NCBI RefSeq assembly: GCF_030463565.1
Contig: NC_134653.1
Coordinates: 27,527,150 to 27,591,149 of the forward strand
DNA from: Pelecanus crispus
Lineage: Eukaryota > Chordata > Aves > Pelecaniformes > Pelecanidae
Length of the DNA: 64,000 nt
Direction: 5' to 3'
Shown: in pieces, positions 50,901 through 59,521 of the stretch
Layout of the letters: each line of letters begins with the position of its first letter
How positions within the stretch are numbered: the first letter of the stretch is position 1
Notes under the pieces: model-generated
Told to the model about the DNA's origin: nothing
What the model saw: only the letters and a program-made list of their open reading frames with translations
Database searches by the model: none
Made by a program: the position numbers and the translations under genes

Positions 50901-52426
50901 AAGTGTGCTGGCAGTGCAGCTACTACAGTAGTTGAGGCTGTGGAAGCAGGGGGAGCTTCCTGCAGAGAGAAGGGAAGGAAACAGACGACAGCCCAGCAGC
51001 AGTAGCCAACTAGCCAAAGCTTCTCAGTTGTCAACCTGATCACAGATTTCTGTGGCTCTCACTTCAGTGCCTTCCTGCTGATTCTACGCTACTTCAAGTT
51101 AAAAATTACAATAGCTGCAAAACAAGTGCTGTGGTTTTCCTAGCAGATTCTTTGGGCAATCCAATAATGTATTTTCCTCTATCTCCATTAATACTGATTT
51201 AAAAGATATATCTTCTACCCTCTGAAGAACTAACCTGTGGCTTAACATACCCCCCCCCATCTCATTCCTTGACATATGTGCAGCCACAGTACATTTTCTC
51301 CAACTACTCACAAATGCTGTGTCAGCACATCATTGCAAGAACGTATGTGCGACATGGCAAGCATGGTGTAGTAGCACCACACCTTGTCTCACTCCTCCAG
51401 CCACAAGGTAGAGCACACAGCTCCAGCATCCATTGCTGGAGCATCCAGCATCACATGTAGCTTGTGAAGTTCCATCCTTCTACTTTCATGTATACAAGTG
51501 TTTAAGAATTGAAGTAACAGTAATAGTAAAATGACAATGTAAGAGTCAAAATGTTTGAGAGAAGTTGTTACACAAACGGAAGTGTTACAGCCTGGGCAGC
51601 TAGAGAATTTTTTAAACCTGCATCTTTCCTTCCAAGTGATGTAAACATGTCTTTTGTACTTATACTGTCTTGCCTGAATTTCAGTTAAATCTGCTCTTTG
51701 CTTTACAATACAGAGTGTCTTTCTTGATAGCAGACACACCTGCTGCAGGCTTCAGTCCAGAAACACATACCCTAAAGACTGGGATACCCAGTCCCCTTAC
51801 TGTATCAGCCTGCCTGCCTTCCTTGCCTCTGATGAAGCCCAGCGGCAGCTCTCTGCTAGCTCCTCTCAGTTCTTCCTTAATTTATTTTCAAGTGACTTAA
51901 CTGACAGACTTACCACCATGAAGTAAGCAGATAATTTCCTGCTTCCTCACTTAAAAACAGCCTTGCATTTGTATACTATAAATATTTGTACCTTCCAAAA
52001 GGTCAAGCATTTGCAGAACTGCAAATTTTTGTGCCATTGGATAATGAAAATAAGCATCAACTACAGAGGCAGGGCTCTATCTGCTCTCTGAGCTGCTCCA
52101 CTGCCGATGGAGAGCACCCAGGGAGAAGTACTGCTGCTCAGCCCCAGAAGCAGGAATGGGGCAGAAACCCAGCTCACTCCCGTAGTTAGTACATGTACCT
52201 GCCTGTCAGTCCGAGTCCACGGCATACGCGACATGTAACCTGAAAAAACGAGAGGTCCGTGCACATACCGGCCGATGATGGAGCAGGTCTCGGTGTCAGC
52301 AGCCACGGCACCGTGCAGGTAGCGCTGAGGACCACACTTGGGCTGAGTCAGGATGACCACGAGCGTAACCACTGCCAGCACCCCTAGGGTCAGCAGCACC
52401 AGGCAACAGATCTTCCCCGTAGACAT
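32814..52426 (-). CDS. GGT5: gamma-glutamyltransferase 5, 12 coding exons, 555 aa
   Basis: This is a type II membrane ectoenzyme. GGT5 is known to cleave glutathione and to convert leukotriene C4 to D4. Twelve exons join to 1668 bases (555 residues plus TAG), somewhat shorter than human GGT5 (586). Residues about 5-28 form the membrane anchor. Family marks are [28 protein letters not shown] (Arg105), the nucleophile Thr383 in KGTSHISVL, Thr401/Asn403 in TSTIN, Glu422 and Asp425 in NNELADF, the oxyanion Gly462/Gly463, and the C-terminus [12 protein letters not shown]. Two oddities are Ser441-Ala442 where GGT1 and human GGT5 have Ser-Ser, and only 16 residues from Asp425 to Ser441 against 28 in GGT1 here, which shortens the loop over the active site. 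Exon lengths and phases parallel GGT1. Intron 1 is about 10 kb and holds two LTRs. The ATG was chosen as the only one giving an anchor directly ahead of the ectodomain. Confidence 0.96.
33186..33293 (-). CDS. GGT5: GGT5 coding exon 11
   Basis: The acceptor tttcattgcag precedes [20 protein letters not shown], then MHTEGDN and EEHFSQ. The donor is gtgagt, phase 0. The open frame continues past the donor but is intron. Confidence 0.95.
33599..33708 (-). CDS. GGT5: GGT5 coding exon 10
   Basis: The acceptor ctttgctctag precedes [20 protein letters not shown], then [16 protein letters not shown]. The donor is gtgagt. It reads Ser441-Ala442 where GGT1 has Ser451-Ser452. Confidence 0.95.
34516..34607 (-). 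CDS. GGT5: GGT5 coding exon 9 (short lid region)
   Basis: The acceptor cccccctgcag precedes [20 protein letters not shown], then [11 protein letters not shown]. The donor is gtgagc. Glu422 and Asp425 are kept. At 92 bases it is 36 bases shorter than GGT1 exon 9, the loss falling after Asp425. Confidence 0.94.
35037..35239 (-). CDS. GGT5: GGT5 coding exon 8 (nucleophile Thr383)
   Basis: The acceptor tgtgattgcag precedes [33 protein letters not shown], the cleavage site KG|TSHISVL and [13 protein letters not shown]. The donor is gtgagt. It is five codons longer than GGT1 exon 8, ahead of the cleavage site. Confidence 0.95.
35651..36668 (+). mobile_element. 5'-truncated CR1 LINE in GGT5 intron 7
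   Basis: A + strand copy (antisense to GGT5) of about 1 kb begins inside ORF2 reverse transcriptase and runs to the CR1 3' end. It shows [29 protein letters not shown] and MRFNKAKC, then ends with ATGATCTTAGAGATCC-like sequence. Stops and frame shifts make it dead. The 5' border is approximate. Confidence 0.9.
36743..36846 (+). mobile_element. short CR1 3' end fragment
   Basis: About 100 bases of the CR1 3' untranslated end (ttggactggatgatctt and ttttccaacctaaatg) followed by the tail ATTCTATGATTCTGTGATTC. Same direction as the copy that ends about 75 bases upstream. Confidence 0.85.
37056..37189 (-). CDS. GGT5: GGT5 coding exon 7
   Basis: The acceptor ttgctccgtag precedes [20 protein letters not shown], then IAEALKFG and DPDFSEAQ. 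The donor is gtgagc, phase 0. It is one codon shorter than GGT1 exon 7. Confidence 0.93.
37606..37755 (-). CDS. GGT5: GGT5 coding exon 6
   Basis: The acceptor tctgttgaag precedes [15 protein letters not shown], then the block [20 protein letters not shown], the GGT5 counterpart of [12 protein letters not shown]. The donor is gtaaat. It is 150 bases. Confidence 0.94.
38191..38348 (-). CDS. GGT5: GGT5 coding exon 5
   Basis: The acceptor tctttaacag precedes [20 protein letters not shown], then [21 protein letters not shown]. The donor is gtaggt. The 158 bases equal GGT1 exon 5. Confidence 0.95.
38930..39119 (-). CDS. GGT5: GGT5 coding exon 4
   Basis: The acceptor gctcttcag precedes [20 protein letters not shown], then [13 protein letters not shown] and a divergent end SVGRRLC. 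The donor is gtaaga, breaking a Cys codon after TG exactly as in GGT1. Confidence 0.94.
40222..40311 (-). CDS. GGT5: GGT5 coding exon 3 (substrate Arg)
   Basis: The acceptor cctttctag precedes [20 protein letters not shown]. Arg105 is the donor-carboxylate ligand. The donor is gtaagg. The exon is 90 bases, as in GGT1. Confidence 0.95.
40503..40597 (-). mobile_element. short CR1 3' end fragment in GGT5 intron 2
   Basis: On the + strand it begins with the reversed tail cagaatcatagaatcatag, followed by gggttggaagggacctt and gcccaacccc, the reverse complement of a CR1 3' end. Confidence 0.87.
42060..42190 (-). CDS. GGT5: GGT5 coding exon 2
   Basis: The acceptor tccaccacag precedes [17 protein letters not shown], then [12 protein letters not shown] and YNASTG. 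The donor is gtatgg. It has one codon more than GGT1 exon 2. Confidence 0.95.
45757..46892 (-). mobile_element. solo LTR, family B, 1136 bp, in GGT5 intron 1
   Basis: The element is bounded by TG...CA (TGTGGTAGG at 45757 and CCCAATACA ending at 46892) and by the exact 5-bp duplication ctctt (45752-45756 and 46893-46897). Read on the - strand it starts TGTATTGGGTTTGCATGG and has an AATAAA at 45942-45947. No gag, pol or env is present, so it is a solo LTR. It runs in the same direction as GGT5. Its GC-rich core holds a degenerate minisatellite, which creates long open frames on both strands. Confidence 0.9.
46165..46480. repeat. degenerate minisatellite inside LTR family B
   Basis: The core ctgctccagcgtggg recurs with changes near 46165, 46257, 46305, 46354, 46408 and 46461, at spacings of about 46-54 bases plus one double-length gap. 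Open frames of 120-185 residues across it on both strands are by-products of the GC-rich repeat. Confidence 0.8.
48248..48817 (-). mobile_element. solo LTR, family A, in GGT5 intron 1
   Basis: A 570-bp copy of the same family as 13523-14086, reversed. It starts TGTCATGG and ends CCAGGACA, flanked by ccgat (48243-48247) and ctgat (48818-48822), a 5-bp duplication with one mismatch. The CRE-like site reads TGACATCA in element sense, and the TATA box is damaged (TATAGAA). It has an ATTAAA at 48379-48384. It runs in the same direction as GGT5. Confidence 0.92.
52269..52426 (-). CDS. GGT5: GGT5 coding exon 1
   Basis: It runs from ATG (52424-52426) through the anchor [18 protein letters not shown] and [14 protein letters not shown], ending two bases into an Arg codon at donor gtatgt, the same phase as GGT1 exon 1. 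Confidence 0.94.
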
Positions 52427-52662
52427 GTCTATTCCTACGCCGCGGGAGGCAGCTGTGAGGCTTTTACTCCTTTCACAAAGGTGCCTGCTTTGCTCAGGGT
52501 GGACGTAGAGGATCCCGGCAGTTTTAGGAGGGAGGTCTCACTGAAGTGGGCTCTGCCCCCTGCGACTGAGAATTACATTCCTTTTAAGATTAGAAGCTGC
52601 TAAAAAGGAAACGGTGCACTCTTTCTTTCCTGCTCTCCTACGTGTGAGAGGCTTTTCACTCT

Positions 52663-52670
52663 CTTTTATA
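52663..52670 (-). promoter_or_regulatory. GGT5: candidate GGT5 TATA box
   Basis: TATAAAAG on the - strand lies about 240 bases before the GGT5 ATG, giving an inferred start near 52635 and a 5'UTR of about 210 bases in the same exon. No other signal confirms it. An upstream noncoding exon is also possible. Confidence 0.35.
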
Positions 52671-52704
52671 AAGTAAACTTTTTCTGGCATATCCATCATA
52701 TGAC

Positions 52705-52721
52705 TTTTTTTTTTTTTTTTT
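52705..52721. repeat. T17 homopolymer
   Basis: A run of 17 T just upstream of the candidate GGT5 TATA box. Likely unstable in length. Confidence 0.95.
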
Positions 52722-52749
52722 AAAGTCTCTGATGAAAACTTTTAACCCA

Positions 52750-55700
52750 TTCACTGCTGGAGCACTTCAAAGTGAAATCTCTACCCTGCTTATTGGCTTC
52801 CCACAGCTTCCCTGTCTTCACATTCTTGCCACGTAGAGCAAATTAGCAAACAAAGGCAATCTACATGGTGAATCACTGCAAAAATTACATCAATCCTACA
52901 TTGCAAATTTGGGGTATTTTCTTTCCAAAGAATACTCATAGAAGTAAAAGCTAAATACAAAATTCAAAGCTGGAACCTTCATATTTGCTCTTACTTTACC
53001 TTATAGTTTATTGTAATCTTGCTTATTTACTTTTTTTCATCATTAAATCTTGCCAATGTCCACACCATACATCTTCTGTAAAAGAGCATAACAGAATACT
53101 TTGAATAAAACAGCACACCTCTGCACTTCTGAAAAACATTAGAGCTAAAAGCTCTGGGGTCCAGCCTGCATTAGTCAGCAACCACAGCACCCAGGAAGTG
53201 AATGGCTGCTAAATAAGACCAGAGCTGATTCTGAACAGAACGGCTATCAGCAGCATGAATCGCTACACAGTGCAACTGGGCCCAGCTAGCTCTTTAGGAG
53301 TCTCTTAATTATACTTCTCCTTGCACTTAAAAAGTTAAAGATACGGCTCCACATCTGCCTCTCTGTCTTTCAGATGTTATCTGTGATCCTTTTCCAGCTA
53401 GATTTGGGAGAAGGGGAATTCACCTGTGCAGATTTATACCTGTATTTCAGTACTTTGAACTTGCAACCACTAAACTTTATCTCATAGCTAAGTAATACTA
53501 TTCCATGTATCATATCTCAAGAAATGGATTTGATAGACTAGACTGTCTTTTTTGTAGTTGTATTATCCCATAAAGTTGTCTTGAGGAAGTGAGAACAGTC
53601 CAAGAAAAATATATGGTTTTGTCCAAGATAAAACTGTGGTCCCTGGGGAATAATTTCTTGGTGTCCACATCTCTGTCTGACTTGGCAAATATACTTGGCA
53701 TATGTAACAAGCCTACACAGCTCTAATGTGACTCTTCATTTCACCCCATTGCAAAACGTTGCTGATCTTGTAAAATTTCTCAATCCCTTCATGGCTTTCA
53801 TGTTTCATTTTTGACAAATTATTCTGTAACACTTAAAGAATCATGATTCTGGTGGTTTTTGGACAAGCTCTTCCCTGTAAATTCATAGCAGAGCTGGAAA
53901 CCCTGACCTCTCAAGTACCAATAGACTCAAGGCTCAAGTGGATTTTACCCATTTGCTTTCATCAAATGCCATGAAAAATTCAACTGCAGTCTCCAAATTT
54001 CCATCAAATTTGTTTTTCAACTCAGCACATCAAACATCTGTATCTGGAAAGTTACCCTTGTGCTGCCAAGGATGAGACAGGGAAGAGGCAATAAAGGTAA
54101 GAGAGAGTGTGTGATCTCCCAGACCATGTCCAGGAAGGCCAAGGCATGGTTATGATATATTCCAATTAAGAGATGCCTCCCATAGGCAAACCCATTTGTC
54201 TTTTAGATATATAAATGAAGACTGAGCCTACTTCTCCCTTTCAATGTGTAACCTTTACAGTCTTGTTGGTGCAACACTCAACTTTGACCATATTATGCTA
54301 CAAAGTCTGCACTGACCCTCCCATGTGAGAGGCTGCTTAGCTGTTCACATGCTGGGGCTCAGGACTGTGACCTCTATTTGTCTGTTTGTTTCTCAAAACT
54401 TTCACATTTATCATCATTGTCTGTGAGCGCAGTTTGCCTTGGCATAAATCTCCACACATAGCGCTTCACTGCAAGGACTCTCTGGTCCTCCGCTGCCAGT
54501 GTGAAGGGTTTTGTACACTGCATGAAAAGGAGCTCAGGTGTTTAAAGACCCTTACAGGCCAAGATATACTCAAAGAGATTATAATTACAATTGTAATTGT
54601 TAGCAGAATCACCATTTATTAACTAATAAATAGGCACAGTATCTTTACATTGTCCTTTATAATGTTGGAGTCCTGTTACATTTTTTTCCAAATCTTCAAC
54701 CAAGAGACCAAATTTGAAAATTATTTAACATCTGAAGTACAGGCATTGATAAGGTTGACGCTAACACCACAGCTTCCTTACGGAGGGTAAGAAATCATCA
54801 AGGGATAGAAATCCTCAGATTTTAAGAGCAAAGCCTAAATACTAAGTGAAGGAGTTGGGAAGAAATTCCCCTTTCAGGTAGGTTATTGCAGAGGTGTTAA
54901 AGGGTCTCAGCCATTGGGCTGCATTGGTGGGGAGAGAACATGGGACAGTTAGCCTAATCCCATCATCTAGTGACCAAAGGGACCAGGGTGTGCTCTGGAG
55001 GCACCAGCAGCGTCCTCTTCAGCCTTGTGGGGGACAGTGTGGACCTTTGCTTGTTTTGGCAGCAGTGTATTGCACTAAGCCAATGTAATTTTACCTCAAG
55101 CTCCAACATGTTCTTGACACACTGAGGTACCATCTGTAGAGCCTGCTTCTCTGACAGTGAAGCTGGTTTCAGATGATGACTGGTATCAGCCATGTTTGAG
55201 GAAAAGAAAGCTAGTTGCTGGTTGAAAGCCAGCCCTCATAACCAGCCTCAGGGTCCTGGAGGTGAGGAGACAATCCCAAAGAGCATCAGCATCTACACAT
55301 GTTGTATGCATGCTTTTCATTCAGCAGAATAAAGTTGGAGATGCAAATCAAGGAGCCATCTTCTGAGAAGATGGAGACCTCTGTGCTGAAGCAGGATTCA
55401 GGACAGTCCGGGGCCAGACTAAAGGAAACAAGGTTGCTGCCTTCTCTGCAGCAAAAGAGTAGGTTTGTGGCATGAACAGCATTTCAAGTATTGTGTTTTC
55501 TCCATACCTCCTTTTCTTCAGTGCTGCTTTCCATTGAGGGGAAGAAAAGAACATCATTGGACAGAAAGCCAGACATTTCTACTCAGCAAAGGAAAGCTGA
55601 CTATGATATTGAGCCTCAATTTATCACTTTTCATCTCATCTTTTAAAAATATAAACTAAAAGAACCCTAAACACACACCAAATTCATAAGGCACTCTCAA

Positions 55701-58020
55701 GCTAGTGTCCTAAACATCTTCCTTTGCCTTTGTCTTTACACTGTCCAAATTACATTGCAACATACTCAAGAGGATGCCTCTTTCTGCTGGGGTTTGCTTG
55801 CAGAGCACTGTCTACAGTCACCAAGCTCTTAATATAATAAATGCAAAGTGCATTTTGCATTTCCCAACTCTAAATTAAGTTTAAACTGTTGGACAAGAGT
55901 CTAGAAAAGTTTCCAAGTGCATGCAACCAAAAGCCAAACTAGATGTACTTCATACACCATTCATCTCCTCCTCCAGTCATGTTTATTTATTATCCAGGAA
56001 CATCTCTACATGATAATCGAATTACAAAAACGTAGGCAACATGCTGGGAATTTATTTTTCAAAGCTTCTAAGAGACATGGATGTGAGTTCCACAGATGCT
56101 CATGATCCATTTGTCTCAGTACAATTTTTCAGAAACTGAGAAACACTAACTTTTGCACATTGTTTTCCTTTGCACACAAACAAGTTTTCTTTGTTGAGGG
56201 CCATGGGTTTGCTCCCACAACAATCAAGTTTGTATAGTCTTCAGACATCTGGAAAAACAAATACTCAGAAACTGGAAATTCTAGTACTGAAGAAGAACCC
56301 ATTCATGTCTCTCTTCCTCTGTTATTTCTCAGAATTCATGATGAAAGTTAAGCTCGTAAACTCCTCTGATTCAGGAAACCAAACTCTGCTTCTTTCATTG
56401 TTGAAATCAGAAAAGGGAAACATGCCCTAAAATTACTCATTGACTTAGTGTTCCATTGAGACTAACATTTAAGTACCTTCTGAATCAAGGCTTTTTGGTT
56501 TTTCTGTTAATTTCAAAGCATGCCAGGGAACAACTCTCCTGGTTCTAGCTGAAAAACTTGGCGGTACTTCATCTCAAGTCTTGAAAACACACTTCTGGCT
56601 GCAGCTGTAGTGGTTAAACAGATTCCTCCCACAAGCCCTGAAAGGGTTTGAGGGTGATCACAAGCAGTCCGTGTGTTAGGAGTGCAGCAGCAGTGATGAA
56701 TGACTGGGAGGGGGCAAACCTACACCCTGAAGAGGACATGTATCAACAGTCCGAGACTACGCTGGCACTATTTTCCTCAGCCACCCTAACTTTCAGTTTC
56801 CCACTGTGAGGGATCTCTAATTGTGGGCTGCAAGCACGGACAAAGGGAAAGCACTTGAACGGGACAGTCACAGGACACACACCATTTCTCACATCACTGA
56901 AACAAAAAAAAAAAGGACCCAGCAGAATCTCAGGGACTTCCATTATCTTTGTTGAATTTTCCTAGGTTAAAGGCAGAGCTGCTGCCTCCTCCTTCCTTTC
57001 CTGCTGGTTACAAAGTAATGTCTGAAAGAAATGCTCTGTCAAACCCAAACCTAAACATCCTCTATTCTACAGTTCGATCAACATATTGAAAGGCAATTAC
57101 TTGCACAGCTCTACTTAGTGGGACACATGGCACAGACCACTGCCCAAGGGAAACTTTTCTCCATTAATTTTATTCGATGACTATAACCAGGCACAGTTAA
57201 CTGCACAGCATCAGCATTTTATTCCTTCTATAACAGTGCAGCAGTGCTCAAGATTAGATTACTAGTGAAACCTTCTGATTCAGTCTTTAACTCTTGAGTG
57301 CTCTTCTGGAGCAAATCCAGCAGTTTTCTTAAAGACTAAACCTCATTAGTGCAATTACTATAGCAGCTGAAAGTACGGACATTAGAAAACAAAAGGGAGC
57401 ATTGTGTGCATACAAAGACACCAACAGTAAACTCTGTCTGAACTCTGTATTCACTCAATTAGGCCAAAGTTTTATGATAGTGACCCTAAAGGATATCTGT
57501 GGAGGGTTTTAACTCACATGAAAGTACTAAACTCACTTAAAGTACTAAATAGAACATATTTATAGTTGAATGCACATGTACCTATATGTAACAACCTATA
57601 CAGCTGCCATCATATGCTTTATAAGATCTCAGAGAGCCACAATCAGTAGAACAATGGTTCACTGCCATGCTCAGTTCAGGAGCTGCCCTGAGTGGGGTTT
57701 GCTCACTGGGTCCTGTGCAGCCTGGAGGTCCCTTGGTCTACACAGAGCACAGCACAAGGCAGCACGAGCCACTCAATGCACAAGGGAAGCAGATCAGCTG
57801 AGGAAGCTGATGCATAATTTTGCCAGGGATCTTTACAGAGTGAAGAAAGCAACATGCCCAAATCCTGAACTCTTTAAGGCCAAAAGCCCTAGAAGGATGC
57901 TCAGAAAAAGGTGTGCTGGATGAAATACAGTTGGCAAGTCAAAAAGGAAAACAATGAGGACAAAAATGCACCCTCAGCACATCTCTGGCTAAGACTAAAT
58001 TAAGGGGAGTGGCTGACAGG
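52750..58020. other. upstream flank of GGT5, no recognised gene
   Basis: AT-rich, largely unique sequence. Open frames are short and show no motif that I recognise. No tRNA, LTR or clear CR1 is seen here. Confidence 0.6.
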
Positions 58021-58029
58021 AAGAGCAGC

Positions 58030-58340
58030 AGAGCATCATCCACAGGGACCTTGATGAACTTGAACAGAGACCTCATGAAATTTGGCAAAGAGCAGGGCAA
58101 AGGTCTGCACCTGGGCAGAGTAACACCACGCTCAGCACAGGCTCTCTCGTGAAGGGCCTGGGCTTGCAGCAGGAGCCAGGCTGACCATGCACTACAACAT
58201 GTTCATGCTGCAAACCTGGCGGGCAGACACTGGACTCCTTCAGGATTGTGGTCAGCAGATCAAAGGAAGTTATTCTCCTCTTTTTCAGGCAGCACCTGAA
58301 ATACTGTGATCTGCTGTGAGAGCTGAGCCCTGGGAGCTCA
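58030..58340 (+). mobile_element. old, degraded CR1 remnant
   Basis: The order of partial matches follows the CR1 ORF2 3' part: gggaccttgatgaacttgaa (first-strand block equivalent to RDLDKLERW), aggtctgcacctgggcagag (the KVLHLGR block), then cagcagatcaaaggaagtta (the SRSREVI block) and cacctgaaatactgtg. It is full of indels and far older than the other copies. Borders are uncertain. Confidence 0.6.
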
Positions 58341-58922
58341 GGAGGAGTTGAACAAAAGGAACCTGTTAAAAGTCAAATTCCTGGTGAGAGGAGGTGCAAC
58401 AAGCACAGAGGGGAAATACAGAGGGACCTCCCTGCCTGGGCAGTGGTGAATCCTTAGGTCAGCTTGAGCTGTCCTCTTTAACCTCACACAGAGGCTTTGG
58501 AAACTCCTCCCCATGCCAGGGGAGGTTGAAAGACCTGGCTCGGAGCTGGGCTGGGCTGGGCTGTTCTTCGTGGCAGAGAGGGATACATGTAAATGACTAT
58601 TTAAATGCTGGCAAAACCCACAAGCTTGCCTGTGTGTCCTCTCCCAAGCCCTCTACTTGCTTCTCCAGCTGCTGTCACCCTGGTTCCTAACTCCACTCCC
58701 CCAAAGCAAGGACTCTCCTCCACCAAACATCCCACCATTTCCCACCCCCTGCCATCTCCGCACACTCTGGGTCTGTGGTCCATGCTCCTGCCTCACACAG
58801 TCAGCCAATACGTGCTAACACCATGCAGGAGATACATAGATAGAGGGCAAACACTCCATAGGCTGCATATACTCGGTCCCGAGCAACTGTGATGCTATGT
58901 CTGCATTAGGCTGTTTGTGCAG

Positions 58923-59491
58923 TGTCGTGGTTTGGCCCCAGCTGGCAACTCAGCACCACGCAGCCGCTCGCTCACTCCCCCTACCCCGATGGGATGGGGG
59001 AGAGAATTGGAGGAGTGAGAGTGAGAAACACTCCTGGGTTGAGATAAGAACAGTTTAATAATTGAAATAAAGTAAAATAGTAATGATAATAATAACAATA
59101 TAATAATGATTATAATAATAATAATATAGAAAGCAAGTGATGCACAATGAAATTGCTCATCACCCGCTGACCGATACCCAGACAGTTCCCGAGCAGCGAT
59201 CGCTGCCCCCCGGCCAACTCCCCCCAGTTTATATACTGAGCATGACGTCATATGGTATGGAATAGCCCTTTGGTCAGTGCGGATCAACTATTCTGGCTGT
59301 GCCCCCTCCCAGTTTCTTGTGCACCTGGCAGAGAATGGGAAGCTGAAAAGTCCTTGACTAGCATAAGCAGCACTTAGCAACAACTAAAACATCAGTGTGT
59401 TATCAACATTCTTCTCATCCTAAATCCAAAACACAGCACTGTGCCTGCTACTAGGAAGAAAATTAACTCTATCCCAGCCGAAACCAGGACA
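58923..59491 (-). mobile_element. solo LTR, family A, with intact CRE and TATA
   Basis: A 569-bp copy starting TGTCGTGG and ending CCAGGACA, with the exact 5-bp duplication tgcag (58918-58922 and 59492-59496). It keeps TGACGTCA (59243-59250), a perfect cAMP-response element, 8 bases upstream of the TATA box TATATAAA (59228-59235) in element sense. It lies about 6.5 kb upstream of GGT5, in the same direction. Confidence 0.93.
59243..59250 (-). promoter_or_regulatory. consensus CRE in LTR family A
   Basis: TGACGTCA, the palindromic CREB/ATF site, sits immediately upstream of the LTR TATA box. The two sister LTRs read TGACATCA here, consistent with loss of the CpG. Confidence 0.6.
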
Positions 59492-59497
59492 TGCAGC

Positions 59498-59521
59498 TTT
59501 TTTCTTTTTTTTTTTTTTTTT
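59498..59521. repeat. T-rich run
   Basis: A T-rich tract with one interrupting C, just after the LTR target duplication. Confidence 0.9.

Larger units (their letters stand above)
42191..52268 (-). other. GGT5: GGT5 intron 1 (about 10 kb)
   Basis: The largest intron of either gene. Apart from the two LTRs listed and a 17-bp near-tandem pair at 47617-47650 (cctttaaataaggtat), I see no coding exon or RNA gene in it. Confidence 0.7.
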
